Shown: piece after piece, positions 22,398 to 34,527 of the stretch
Position numbering within the stretch: the stretch's first letter is position 1
Layout of the letters: the number at the start of each line of letters is the position of its first letter
From: Furcasterigmium furcatum
Lineage: Eukaryota; Ascomycota; Sordariomycetes; Glomerellales; Plectosphaerellaceae
Length of the DNA stretch: 64,000 nt
NCBI GenBank assembly: GCA_001599815.1
Contig: BCIA01000004.1
Coordinates: 3,126,082-3,190,081, forward strand
Direction: 5' to 3'
Notes under the pieces: model-generated
The model's database searches: none
Told to the model about the DNA's origin: nothing
What the model saw: the letters and a program-made list of their open reading frames with translations, nothing else
Made by a program: the position numbers and the translations under genes

Positions 22398-23402
22398 CTT
22401 GCCTTATGATCAGATTTCGGAACTCGAGTGCTTGTGGTGATCAGCGTTGATAACTTGAAGAAGCTGGCGTTGCTGTTTGGGAAGGCGAACGAATATGAGC
22501 TGAACGCGGCGTCAAGTCATTGCCGCACTGCTTCTCCAGACTCAGTGAGAGTAAGTAGGCAACGCAGAATTCGATTTTGTTCTGTCTCAGTAGTGTAAAA
22601 AGGAGGTGCTCGCAGCAGTAGTCTCCGTATGAAAGGAGGTGCGGCTTTGGGAATCGCAGTTCACCAAACCCTCCGCTGACATCGTCGACGACATCATCGC
22701 CGCCGGCAACCCCTCGCACCCACCTCACGTCTGCCCTCAGATGAAGGAAGCTTTAAGTCTTAACCAAGCCCACTGAATAGTTAGTTAGTTGGTGTCGTTC
22801 TTAGCTTGACACGTCTGCCATCAGATAGGCCCTTGATGGCTCTAGTCCTGCACATGTGCTTTCCTTGTGTCTCGTTCCTTTTCCGCCTTCTCGCAAGTCT
22901 TCAAGCTCCTTTGAGCAGAGAACAAGCACAAAAGTAAGCTGGAGTTCATAGTCATGTCAAAAGATGTCGGCAGGTTGACCTAGGCAGAAATGAGGAGCAG
23001 AGGTGGTGACAAGACCGTCTCGTCCCTCGTGGGTTGAGCAGAGTCTCTGAGCATCACGGAATCCAGAACTCTCCGGAACTCGTCAAAGCAGCAGCTGACT
23101 ACAATCCTTGTCTTGATTCCTAAATGCTAAATGCACCGATTCCGTTCTTCCGCTCCCATTGAGGTTCCCATCCTGTCCAGATTCCCCGCCCCAAACGCCC
23201 CAAAGCCATTCCATAAGATTTGATGAAAGAAAGGCCGTAGCCTAAACAACAAAATGAAGAGAAGAAAAAAAAGATTCCCCGATAGGCTTGCCGGTCCCGT
23301 CTGTAGCGCCATTGATGGCCTGTATTCTATGTAAAGATCCTGGTGTCGCATCGTCAGAGGCGGCTGTATCTGACCGCATCGCCATCCCATATGATGGCAT
23401 CC
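22398..23402. other. Intergenic region upstream of the small acidic protein, downstream of KCS1
   Basis: About 1 kb. The open frame at 22441-22728 (minus) has no recognisable sequence. The part nearest KCS1 (23100-23400) is A-rich on the + strand (AAAATGAAGAGAAGAAAAAAAAG near 23253), in keeping with a 3' UTR. Nothing else seen. Confidence 0.4.
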
Positions 23403-26400
23403 TCACTCGCTCACGAGGCCAGGGTCAATATCATCCTCGTCTCCCTCGAGATCCACCTTCTGAGGGCCCCTTGCGCCGACCAGGCCCAAGTCCGCCCGGA
23501 TCTCCCGTTGAATCTTCAGGAAATACTTGCGCAGCGTCCGCAGGCCCCGGACGAAGCCCCAGTCGGGCTCGTTCGGGTGCTGGGGCGGACACGGCTTCCC
23601 CTCGGCCAGGTCGCCCTTGGTGAGACAGTTGGCAAAGTCGGCAATCTTGAAGTCAATCTCGCGCTTGTTCTTGCGCCTCCTCTTCTCCCGCATCGCGTTG
23701 GTCTCCTCCGTGTCTGTTGCGAAGTCTGTGGTGGAGTCCTCCACCACCGTGTCGTACTCTGTGCCGTCCTGTGCCGTTGCGCCATCGTAGAACATGAGCA
23801 GGCTGGCGGCGTAAAATCGGTACCCATCCAAATCGCGAACGATGGACTCGAGTTGATCGAGCTTGGCGAGGACGGTCGGAATGTGTCGCAGGATGCTCGA
23901 GGTGTCGAGCCCATCGTACAGGAAACGCGTCAGGGCATCCTGGAACTCGCGGCCTGCCTTGAGGTCGCGCCCGAAGTACTTGTCCTTGAAAACGTAGCTT
24001 TGTGTCCTGACGTCCCACACCTGCAGCCCACATACGCGGACACCCAGCTCGCGGGACGTCGTGCGCATGCATTTCCCTTGCTGTGAGAGCTGCTTCTTCG
24101 GTGTCGCCTCCACGCCGTATTGTCGGGTGCCCATCTTGAGATCCATGATGCAGGGTCGCTTCATGCCCGCGGTCAGATCCTCAAGGAGAAGGAAGTACTC
24201 CACCCGCGAATCCCGCTTTGGCTGCGTCTGGGCTTCCTTAGGGTTGATAGGCCGAGGAATCTTCTTGAACTCCATCGTCGGGCTCTGCGAGAGGAGGCTC
24301 GGGTCTTGCTGTTCTGGCTCTGTTGTCTCCATCTCCATCGGCGGCGTGTCCTCGACGGCTGCGGCAATCGGCAGTGGTTCCTCCATGTTGAGTTCCTCCG
24401 CGTTGAGTTCTTCCTTGAGATGAGACGGAGTTTTCACTAGCTGGTCATCAGCCTTCAGAGCAAGATCATCGGCCTGCTCCCAGTATTGGAGATTGCCCCT
24501 GGCCTCAGTTACGTCTCTCGGCTTGCGTCGCAATGCACTACCCGAGTAGCGACGCTTCTTCCGCTCCGCGACGATCTTGTCAGCGAGAGTCTCAGGCTCG
24601 GGAGCACTGGTCCCGGTAACGTCAGGGACATCCTCCACATCATCGCCATCACTCTTTGTCACCCCCTTGGTTCCTTCCATGTCGCTATGCGTCTGGGCCA
24701 ACGGCGATTGCGGATGGCCGCCATCGTCGGCCTGATTCAAGGGAGTCATGGTCATGTCCTTGAATCGACTGAGCATCCCAGACTCAGAAGTGGCTGGTCG
24801 CAATGTTTGCTGCAGACGGTGGTGGATGGAGCGCTGATGCGGGCGCCGGTGCTTGTGCACGGGGATCGGTTGCTTGAGGAACGCGTCGTTGAACACCTCG
24901 TTGCGCAGCCGCTTATTCACCGTCGTAGCGCCCCAGCTGTTCGCATGTCTCTCCTGAAGATCAGGGCGCTGGGGCCCGTGGGTGTTGGGGAACTCATAAG
25001 GCTCGGAAAAGGGGGCAAGTGAAGCGCTCTGTGACCTGGTGAAGGTCGTGGGCGGAGGTGTCGGCTGGAGCAGGTTGCGAGGCAGGATGTGGCGGTTGTC
25101 ATCGAAGGTGACCGTCGGAATGGGGATTGATCCCGCCGCAAGGGACTGGCTGACGATCCTTCGCTGCTCGGTGCCGGTCGCTTCCTTCAACTGGTCGTTG
25201 GTGCTGGGCTCCTTCGCGGCCGTGGAGTCTACAGATGTGTTGCTCCCATTCTCGCCGGCGTGGAGTAGAGCAGCGGCGGCATCGTCGCGCTTGTGAACTG
25301 ACTTGCGTCTGATCTGCTTGTGAAATGTCACATTCAGCACGCCGATGTATCTACGACTCAAGAATTAGCCAGGCTACTCTCACACACTCACTTCCTGAAT
25401 CAACATACCTAGGCAAAAAGGTGAGCAGATCACGATGGTGTCGCTCAACACTTTCATAGAACTCATTCTCCCTGTTGTTAAGTTGCTTGCACACGGCCCT
25501 GCGCGAGAAGCGCCAGAGGGTGGTGTGGCCACCGACCTGGTGCTTGTAGGGGATCAACTCAATCGCCTCCCTGGGCTCCTCCTCATCGACAGGAGTGTCA
25601 TGCTGCGGCTCTTCGGGGTAGTGCTCAACGTCCCGTTTGGCGGAAGGGGGGAGAAGTGTTGCCACTTCATCATCAGCAACCGACAGCTCATCCGCCCTGT
25701 CGACTATCACTTCACGTGTTGCGGCCTGGACGTGGTCCGGCGATGGTTTGTGAGTAATCTTTGGCTCAGTGAGCCTCTCCGCTGGCTCATCCTCATCAGG
25801 CTCCGGCTCGTCGGCCTTGACGAGCCATGAGTGGTAGTCATCCGGTCTCGACGAAACTCTAGTGCTGGTGGGTGGTCTTTGTTTCGCGATAACGACGTCA
25901 TTATCATCGTCACGCGATTCGTCGTCCGGACCTTGGTGGGGCAGGAACACGGCCGACGATATCTTCTCCTCGCCCGACTCGTCGGCTTCTTCGAGGCTAC
26001 TCCCTCCGACCTCGGTTCTGGCGCTAGACCTCCGGCGGTCGTCCGTGTCGCCCCTCTCGGCCGTGGTGGGCGACTTGACGTCGTCGGTCTCTCGGTGCTG
26101 TTGGACGGACTCCACGCTCTCGTCGAAAATCTGCTGATGCGTTTTCCGCAACCCAAAGTAATCCTTCCGTGGGGATTCGCTCAATATCGGAGACTCGCCC
26201 AGGACCAGGGGTGCTGGAGAATGGACAGGAAATGACTTCGCCCGGGCCAATTTTCCGGGTACACGCTCCTCGCTGGAGGCAATCCGGGGCGACGGCAACG
26301 CTGTGATAGATTTCGCAAAGTCTTCCACCGCAATGTCGGATGATAAGGGCAATGGTGGGGGGTCCTCTCGGCTTGGCGATAGCCTATCGCGAGGGGCACC

Positions 26401-27795
26401 GCCATGTCGACTGTCTTTCTTGCGCCCCTTTTCTTCCTTTGGGAGGCCCTCTTTGAAGAAGCGAAGGCTGTAGCTTGCCTTGCGGCTCCGGTTGTTGTGC
26501 TCAGCGCCCATCATCGCTTCGGTGACGGATCGCTCGACCTGGCCACGGTCGTTCTCATCGCTGTCGCCCGTTTCCCCAGACCCAATTGACCATATCTTCT
26601 CGGGCGCCTTCGGCTGTCGGTGCTGATCAAGTCTCTTGACCTCGTGGGACAGTGGCAGATCGGGGATGGTATCCTCGCTCTCGAGCCTCCGGTCGAGGTA
26701 CGTGGCCGGTGGAGTGGCCGAGCCCTCGGGGCTCGCCGAGTGTGAATGTGCCCGTGTCGTCTTTTGTGCTGCTATCGTCCTCGCTTCTCTGTCGATGCGC
26801 TCAAGAGACGAGCCTCTCGCCCTGGTGCCCTTCAAGAACTCCCGATGGTCGAGGAGCATGGCCCTCACCCCATCGAAGCTGGAAACATCGTAGGTGGGGG
26901 ACATGGTGACGTTTGAGTCGGCCGCGGGGAAAATGGACGTCATCGCGACGGTCGCAACAGGAGCCGCCATGCCCGCCACTTGAGAAGAGCTGGTGGACGT
27001 CAGGGCGCCGTGACTGTCTTGCTGCCGTGGGTCATCTTGAGTATCGATAAGGGCTAGGGACGGGTCAGGCCGGTAGGAAGGGTCGAGGGAGGGGTCGGAG
27101 TCTGATTTTAACGCGGCGGCAGTCGGTCTCAGGTCCTTGTTGTGCTGGCGTTGGTGTTGTTGGCGGTGAGGCAGAGACGTCGAGTGGTTCTCCCCGCCGT
27201 GGAGTTTCTCGGATGGGGACGCGGTCGAGGTTGCAGAAGGAATGCCGCGAGCAGACGCAAGAGCCTGTGTCAGCAGAGACGGGCCAGCTTGTCTAGGGAT
27301 AGGGTGGGCAGTAGACGTCCGGGACTTCTTATTCTGGTCGACAGTGGATGGTGCGTCCTTTCCCCTATCTGGTTGGGCAGCAGGGGGTGGATGTGCCAGG
27401 GCACCAGCACCAGAGGTGTGGCCATGCTGTTGGGTATCGGCGGCGGCGGCGGTAGCTAACCCTGGCACTGCTAGGTCAGGGTCAAGTTGTGGCAGGGCGG
27501 CACCGGGAGGACGGGAACCGTCACCCACCCCGGCAAGAGCCTGCACTGGTGTGGCTCCAGAAGAAGGCGAGGGCACGGGCGACGAGGAGGAGGACGTGGC
27601 CCCCGAGCCAGAAGCGGAGTTGCTGGAGGGGGTCGCAGAGGGGGAGGGAGACTCGGCGGCGGCGACGACGGTGGTACTCGTGGCAGACGCAGACGCAGAC
27701 GCAGAGGAGGCGAGAGCGGGCGCCGACGCGGCGGGCGCGGGGATCACAGTGGCAGCGGGTGCGGCATTTTCGGCGTCGCAGGGCGGGTTGGACAT
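23403..27795 (-). CDS. KCS1: Inositol hexakisphosphate kinase (Kcs1 type)
   Basis: Two exons on the minus strand, 25409-27795 and 23403-25350 (58-nt intron), give 1444 residues from the ATG at 27795. The C-terminal catalytic region (about 1150-1425) has the inositol polyphosphate kinase signature PCIMDLKMGTRQYG (PxxxDxKxG), then GKCMRTTSRELGVRVCG, FGRDLKAGREFQDAL and the SLLMFYDG strand; DFKIADFANCL supplies the late metal-binding Asp. Kcs1 makes 5-InsP7 and related pyrophosphates that act in phosphate sensing, vacuole form and telomere control. The N-terminal 800 residues are disordered but contain IELIPYKHQVGGHTTLWRFSRRAVCKQL directly before the splice, a conserved segment of fungal Kcs1. 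In-frame ATGs at 27951 and 28182 could extend it by 52 or 129 residues; the start is uncertain. Confidence 0.9.
27683..27706. repeat. GCAGAC hexamer microsatellite in KCS1
   Basis: About four tandem GCAGAC units near the 5' end of the KCS1 frame. On the coding strand they encode an Ala-Ser alternation in the disordered N-terminus. Copy number is a likely site of strain variation, and changes in whole units would keep frame. Confidence 0.75.
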
Positions 27796-30700
27796 GAGGT
27801 GAACATCTGGCGTGCGCGACAGAGTGAGGATGATGCGATTCGCGGCTGTTTGTGGCGGCTGAGATGGGCGGTTGTCGATGGTGGGAGGTAGGTTGGGGTG
27901 CGTGCGAAGAGTGGAAATCGAGAGTGGATGGCTGGATTTTGGGCGTGACATGGAGAGAGAAATGATGGCAGCCCCAAAAAGACAGCGGGTTGAAATTCGG
28001 CTCCAACCGCGTGCGGGGGGTTGATCCGGGCCCATGAGGGGGGGGTGCCCCGATTGCCAAAAATTACAGGATGGAGGGGTGCTGCCCTGGGGGTGGGTTC
28101 CAGTGGAGGCTCTTCTGCCAATGCTCGCCCCGTCCACTGGATGCGGTTCTTTGTCGGGACCGACTCCACCTCGCCTCGCCATCTCCCGCCCCTTTCAGGG
28201 AGCTCACCCGCTGTAACTTTGGTCTCGAGATCGCTACGGGGCAGTCCATCGCACTAAAAATGTTACGTATTGGGTCCCGAGGCGTGTTGCGAGCCGGCAA
28301 GGTGAGTGGAGGGACGCGGGGAGATTTGCTGGGCCGTGACAGGCTGCTGGGTTCCATCCAGGTTCCCACGTGTGTCAATCATGGAGCCCGATTTCTGCAT
28401 GCTCCAACATCCATCACCATCCGGCCTTGTATCATCACCTGGGTCTACCCTCGCTAGGGTTGAGGCCCTCACCCTTTTGGTTGTATCTTCTGTCTCTGCA
28501 CATTGTTCTTCCACCTCTACTAATTGCGACCGGTCTACGGATACTCTGGATACCAACGAACCGGAACTGCCCACCTGGGAAGGTGGACAAGATGCTCGAA
28601 CCCTATCGGCTGCAACTGGAGCTCGTGCCTGACCAGTTGGTCAGTTCATTCACCTGAATCACCGTCGAGGAACAACAGCATTGACCGAGTCTGAGCTGAC
28701 CTCACGGAGGATCTGATGCCCAGCAAAGAACGCTCTCGGCCACTCGTGTCTCCACGCCACCGCATGCGAGAAGCCATGGCCATTGCGTCAGGGAGAGACC
28801 TCGTTTTCCCGGGAGCCTCCCCGGCGCTCACCTCCCCGGCCCCGGATGCCGGTCGCCTAATCCATTTGTCAATGGGGGCCTTGCCCGAAGAAATAACTAC
28901 GGGGTTTCCTCAGCCAACAGTTTCACAACGCCCTATCGCTGTTGGGAGGACAACCGTCGTCACCTGGGTCCGGGATTGGCGTTTCTACCAAGGTCAAGGG
29001 CACTGGATTTACTCGGCCTTGCTTCAAGAGAGGTGTTGAAGGCAATCACGCCCTGTCCAAAGCACAGGACAAGCTAGGACCAGAGCTCAGGTCTGTCCAC
29101 TTTGCGTCTCGGAAACTGTCCGGGATATGATCCAACTCACGACACGTTGGACCGGCCGCCTACGCATCACCATGCCCTCGCTTACAGACTGAGTGCTACA
29201 AGTCTTTGAGCCTCCAGGGCCAAAAGAAAAATCTTCTCACGCTAGACTTGCGGTCCTTCGACATGCGGCATATGAGACAGATTTCCAGCAGGGATTTTTG
29301 CTCTGAGATGACAGGTCACCTCCGAAGATCACACATCATCAAGCCTTGCCCTAAATACACGCCCGGCCATACCAAGTACGCACGCTGTGAAGCACATATT
29401 ACCTGCTCGTCATGGTGCGTGCTGTATGTATGCACGATACGCGGTGTGCAAGCAAGCTGTGGGCTGGTCCCAGGCGGTCAATGGCGGCGGACTGCGCAAG
29501 ATGTTTCTCCGACGAACGAGCATTTGGTTTCGGCGCTGGATCTAAGTCACTCAGATGCCAGCTCATCGCGTTGCAAAAGCAATGCTCTGCTCTTATCGAC
29601 GAATAATCTCGACAAAAGAAACCCGTCGTGTTCCACCACATGGGTCCTCATCCGACTCCAGCAATTCAACATGACGACGTCCAATTGCGTGCCCCTGCCG
29701 CTCCCACACGCTCGCCGGGCCCTTCCGCGCTGCCCTGGATCGCCATTCACGGATCCCTTCCCTCCACCACCAGCCTCGAGGCCCCTGTCACCGGTGAACA
29801 GAATGGAGGGCGCGGAATAAGGCACGACGTCCCCTTGCTCCCCCGGCTCAGCGCGGCTCAGAGGTGGCCAATCCCACCCGAGAGTGTTTCGGCTGAATCA
29901 GGGAGGTTCTTCCTTTTCCCTCGATGATGGGAAAAAACAGACAAGATACAGATGTGACACGTCTCAAACTCAATGGCTTCCTCCCAACGAGGAGCGACGT
30001 CGATCCCCCTCTTCGGCAACCTGGATGCCAAGCCATGTGGTCTCCAACCGGGGCCGTGGTCGCCGATACTGCACGGCCGCCAATCATCCGACAACGTGCT
30101 ACCCAGACCGCCAACTACTGCTCGCCCTCGCCTTTGTTACCCGTATCGGACCGCAGGACAATTTGTGTCTCCATGTCCATATGTACATACACGCACGGGG
30201 TGCGTGGTGAATTATGCAGAGCATCGCACATCCACGCTGCTGCGTCTCGGAAGTTCCCCATGAATCCAAGCGTTGCTTCTGCAGTCGGCCCGCTCCCTTC
30301 GAAGGCGCTGAGCATCGACCAGCGCGCTTTGTCTCCTTCAGGAGGCCTCTCTAGCGTGATCCTTCCGTGGGCAATGCCGCTGCCACGAGTGAATCCTGCT
30401 GGTGTCGTTCGCAGCTTCTCGTCTCGTCTTCTAGAACGATGGGCTCGGTTCCTCCACCCGTACATAGATAAGGGCACGTCGCGGGATGTCGATTGCGACT
30501 GGCGGATTCTTATCATGCGTCCGTCTTGCCTGTTTGAGCCGGGCGATTAGATGATCTCGCAGACGCCCGGGGTATGCGCCGGAGCTCCGTGTGTGCCGAC
30601 CGCCCCGTCGCGAGATAAGAGGCTCTGGGGCCGTGTTCAAGCGAGGTCAGCCGACCCAAATGAGCAGGCCAACACTACATGGTAAATATCGGGGGAGTTC

Positions 30701-31897
30701 TTGCTACTTGGGTGGAGGACCTATTGATGCTTTCGATATCTCCAGTCTCCGGGCGGTGAGGGGACACATGCTGCGATGCTTGGTCAATGGACAGGCAGGA
30801 GACACGTGGGTGGAACACCCATTGGTTCAGTTGCGAGGAGGGAAAGTTCAATTTTGCATACGATGAAAGTAGGGATGAAATCAAGTGGAGGTAGCATGTA
30901 AGTCAGGGTCGGTTTCGAGAGCGACGGACGGAACAGGACCAACGTTTGGAACATCCCAAAAATGCCCGGATAGAGCAGAGGCCTATCGTGTCTTATGCCA
31001 AGGCCGCCCACCAGTTCATGTTCCCAAATCTGTTATCAGAGGTGGGAAGTAGCAGTTGGGGATGTAGATCAACAAGTCATAATACTGTACAATGCCTAGA
31101 GTTACAAACAGTTGTCTTCCGGGCCAGGTACGTTTCTCAAGTAGGGGATGGTAGACTGGTCCAGGTCATTTGATCAAAGAATCTAGAGATGAAGAGGCAA
31201 TGTTGTATCAGAACGCACGTTTTCAACTGAAAGTACCCCGTTAGGAGTTTCCCCGAGCGTGAGCTTTTGGCTGCGAAGCTATTCTAGTCTTGACAATTCA
31301 TCTTGGTGAAGTTGACGGCTTCCCCTTTGGATTCTTCATCGGCAGGTGAACAGGATCTCTACGCTCAAAGTCAATTTAAAAGACTTTAGTGGGTGTTCAC
31401 CGACTTGCTAAAATTGTAGGTTATAGAACAAAGAATTTTATCTTAAATACACCGAGAGCCATGGCTGCTTGTATTCTCAAGATCGTTACCCTACAACAGA
31501 TAGTGGTGGAACCTCTCACTACGATTTCGTATGGCGAATATATAGACGACGCATGACCTAGGTGTCAATGTCCCTTTGGTCGTTGAATAATTTCAAGACC
31601 TACTTCTTAAGATTTATGGATGTCGTTAGAGCTGACTCTCCTGAAGCAAACGACAGCGATAGGATGAGATTAACAGGAGGAAACATATACGGTCTAATAA
31701 TGGCATATTGAATTTCAACTTCACTTTCACTTGCGATTGGGACTCCCAGGGGGCTCTTTATTTTAACGGTAGTATTTTTTACCTCTTCTACAACTCCGAA
31801 TGCCAGTACTCAGAAATCGAATATCATCTCATATCAGGTCTACATGCGTCGCTTCATACCGCCATGCGGTGATAAATCTCCATCTCCAAAATCCCAC
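27796..31897. other. Gene-poor block of about 4 kb
   Basis: Upstream of KCS1 and downstream of the 566-residue protein gene, both minus. Several open frames (28306-28632, 29206-29820, 29924-30550) are found, but their products are low-complexity, lack family features and conflict with one another on both strands. The segment 31150-31860 is clearly more A/T-rich than its surroundings and is described in the findings. KCS1 regulatory DNA probably occupies the left part. No tRNA, transposon ends or terminal repeats were seen. Confidence 0.5.
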
Positions 31898-33598
31898 TCA
31901 AACAAAGCTGCAGTTCTCCGGCTGGACCTTCTTGTAAACCGCCTTGCGCTTGTTCGTCCTGTTCTCCTTGAGCGCCTCGTCCGCCTGCTCCTCTGTGCAG
32001 AAACTCAGCGCGACTGATCCGGCGCGGACGACCCAAGGGCCGAACACTGCATTAGGAGAGGCAGCGTGCTTCGCAATGACGTTATTCAAGTCCGTCTGAG
32101 CCTTTCGGAGGGTCGAGGGGTAGATGTGGTCGGGCTGCCAGTCGACGGCGCGGTTGATGCGCTCATAGAGGTCGAAGCGGTACGGGCCAGTGATGTTCTG
32201 GCAGTTGTCGTGAAGGAGACGCTTCTCTCCTTGTTGGCGGCTCAAGACCCAGAGATCGTGCAGGTTCGGGCGGATCTGGCCGGGGAGATGCGTGGTCAGG
32301 TTGAACGGGTCGAACTGGTTGCGCGTGGGGTTGAACGAGGCCAGAACATCTTCTTGCTGCGGAGTGCAGACGGCCTTGTAAGCGTCTGAAAAGTCAGTCG
32401 TTTTGTCCTCAGCGTTAGCAGTGTAGGAAGGGTGGCAAGTAGCGTACTGGAGGAGCAACCATGGGAGGTTCGCGGCCGTGAAAGCAGCGCGGTGCTCCTC
32501 AAGACCGGGGCTGTCGAGGCCCTTGCCGTTCGTTCCAGTGACATACTTGCTGAAGCAGTCGATGATGATGAAGCTGCTGTCCAAGTCTTTCTCAGTGGGC
32601 TCAACCGCACGGAACAAGCCGGTGGTATGGTCAGGCTCGAAGAGGACGAGGTATGCCCCGGCAAAGATATCCGTGAAGCGCTGCTTCTCCTCGCTGCCTA
32701 CGATTGGGGTCATCTCGGAGCGGAACACGCGGAAGACCAGCTTCCGATTCTCGAAGAAGGTGATGTACATGAGAGCGAGAATCTGGTTGAAGATGGGCAT
32801 CAGCGGGATGGACTCCTCGTCAACCTGGCCCGCATGCCGGAAAGTGAACGGGATGCGTGACTGGATGGTCTCAACGGCAGCGGAGAGCTGGTTCTCGACG
32901 AGAGATTGCTGCTCGCCTTGATCAAAAGGACCGAAGCGGGGAATCTCACCAATCTTGGTCTTGAACAGGTCGACGGCATCCAGGGCTAGCTGGCTGCGCA
33001 TCATCTGCTCCATGTTGACCGTGTCTTCGGCGCGGCCGCTCTTGAGAGCTTCCTCGCCGGCAACCTCCATGCGCGCTTTTGAGCGGTACGAGGAGAGGAA
33101 GTTGTACTGGTCCTCCCTAGACCAGACGCTCGAGATGGTGAAGAGGTGGCAGAGCGTCATGAGGGACATGCGCTGCTCGCCGAGAGTCTCTTCAATCCGA
33201 CCAACGAGTTCCATGTAAGCCGAGGGATCAGCAGCACCTCGAGCAGCATCGACGGTGTAGACCTGTGTGTCGGCCTTGTCCTTGGCATGGGCCTGCCTGT
33301 GCGCAAGGGCGAGGGCTTTGTCGCCGTCTTTCAACATCCTCTGGACGTCCTCGACCATGTCAATGATCAAGGGTGGGCGCATCTCGCACGAGGCGTCGGC
33401 GATGGTCGGATCAAACTGATCCGGCTCATTGAGGACGAGTGCATCAATGCCCGCATGTCTAGAACGGAAGACGAGTGCCTTGAATGTGTTACCATCGAGC
33501 AGTTTGCTGGTGTCGGGACCTCCACTCTGGGACGTACCTTTCGTGCTCTCGGCCAAGGCCTTGATGCGTTTGTCTTGAGTGAAGATGCGGTGCGGCAT
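31898..33598 (-). CDS. Conserved-looking protein of unknown function
   Basis: Single exon, 566 residues, ATG at 33598. It reads as a well-folded, mostly soluble protein: alternating hydrophobic strands and helices (FKALVFRSRHAGIDALVLNE, PIFNQILALMYITFFENRKLVF, SSFIIIDCFSKYVTG, LPWLLLQYATCHPSY). The C-terminus (about 480-566: PDHIYPSTLRKAQTDLNNVIAKH, VRAGSVALSFCTEEQADEAL) resembles an RNA-recognition-like strand-helix unit only loosely. No signal peptide and no definite membrane span. I do not recognise a family. Codon use is like other genes here, so it is likely functional. A TATA-like ATAAATAG precedes it. Confidence 0.75.
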   Translation of the reverse strand: MPHRIFTQDKRIKALAESTKGTSQSGGPDTSKLLDGNTFKALVFRSRHAGIDALVLNEPDQFDPTIADASCEMRPPLIIDMVEDVQRMLKDGDKALALAHRQAHAKDKADTQVYTVDAARGAADPSAYMELVGRIEETLGEQRMSLMTLCHLFTISSVWSREDQYNFLSSYRSKARMEVAGEEALKSGRAEDTVNMEQMMRSQLALDAVDLFKTKIGEIPRFGPFDQGEQQSLVENQLSAAVETIQSRIPFTFRHAGQVDEESIPLMPIFNQILALMYITFFENRKLVFRVFRSEMTPIVGSEEKQRFTDIFAGAYLVLFEPDHTTGLFRAVEPTEKDLDSSFIIIDCFSKYVTGTNGKGLDSPGLEEHRAAFTAANLPWLLLQYATCHPSYTANAEDKTTDFSDAYKAVCTPQQEDVLASFNPTRNQFDPFNLTTHLPGQIRPNLHDLWVLSRQQGEKRLLHDNCQNITGPYRFDLYERINRAVDWQPDHIYPSTLRKAQTDLNNVIAKHAASPNAVFGPWVVRAGSVALSFCTEEQADEALKENRTNKRKAVYKKVQPENCSFV

Positions 33599-34527
33599 CG
33601 TGACAACTGATGCTGAGGGGTGGGTAACGAGTTCAAGTCGAGATGTCTGTCGAGGTCGATGAAGATGCGACTGTTGTGAGATGCCAGATGGGTCATGGAG
33701 TCGGGGCGTCTATGCATGTGCTATTTATCCTTTTCCTGTTTACTCTTCTGCCCCATCACCATACCTGAGACGTTGGTGTTGTCGGACGATCAAAGTTGCC
33801 AACCTCCTATGGGGATATTACAATGGAAAGCAGCATAGTTGATGCGAGACTCAGTAGACCTAGTCCGGTAGCTGATTAGAGTCTAAGGGTGTTGTCAGCG
33901 GGCCGGGGTCACCTTGACAGACAAAGAGACATTGTGCCAACATTCATTCCCCTGCTCAGCACATTGAAAACATTGCCGCGGGTTCAGCCTCGAGGCTTTT
34001 CTTCAACCGTTACAGAACAGCATTGCCGAGTCGCTCATAACAGTCAATACGAGGTTCACTACAAACCTCGACTACCCATTCTTGTACAGTATTCATGGCT
34101 TCTTTGGAAATCGAATCAACTCTCTCTGCTCACGTCTTCGTTAGTTTGTGTAGCATTAATGGATACCTGTAAAATGGAACAGAAAATGAGCGGCTTGTTC
34201 CTTGCCTGGTACATCAACAACCCCAGACAGACTGGCTGTAAGTCCCTGAACCCGCCGCTTTTGCCTTGGATGAGCAGAACCACACCATTGGTGGTCTCGC
34301 TCCGGGCCACATGCATCCGCCGCAAGGAACAGGATGTCAGCTGAACCGGACCAACTATGGCCCTTGCCAAGTCAGAGGAGCCGCTGGATGTTTTCTCTGC
34401 GATGTGGTTCGACATTGAAGATCAGCCCCTCGTTACCCCGCCTTCTCTTCCGTCTCGCTTTCTTCTGAGATCCATCCATGTATGACGGGATCTAACCTAG
34501 GCCCAGCTCGCCTACGGGGTTCGGACG
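33599..34527. other. Divergent intergenic region
   Basis: 929 bp between the 566-residue protein gene (-) and the NLR-type fragment (+). Open frames at 33889-34344 (+) and 34116-34415 (-) are opposite each other and show nothing recognisable. No repeat or other feature seen. Confidence 0.4.
33721..33728 (-). promoter_or_regulatory. TATA-like box of the 566-residue protein gene
   Basis: ATAAATAG on the minus strand, about 122 bp upstream of the ATG at 33598. Confidence 0.5.

Noticed and set aside
22441..22728. 95-codon minus-strand frame upstream of the small acidic protein
   Set aside because: No conserved-looking segment, and splice signals do not join it to the downstream gene in frame.
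28260..28457. Possible small mitochondrial-type protein (start MLRIGSRGVLRAGK with a GTGAGT donor)
   Set aside because: Any spliced product is only about 45 residues with no similarity; likely a chance ATG in the KCS1 upstream region.
29206..30550. Two long + strand frames (204 and 208 codons) in the gene-poor block
   Set aside because: Cys/Arg/Ser/Pro-rich products without folded segments, competing frames on the other strand, no splice-supported extension or family similarity.
34116..34415. 99-codon minus-strand frame between the orphan gene and the NLR fragment
   Set aside because: Has an ATG but no recognisable sequence, and a competing + strand frame covers the same DNA.
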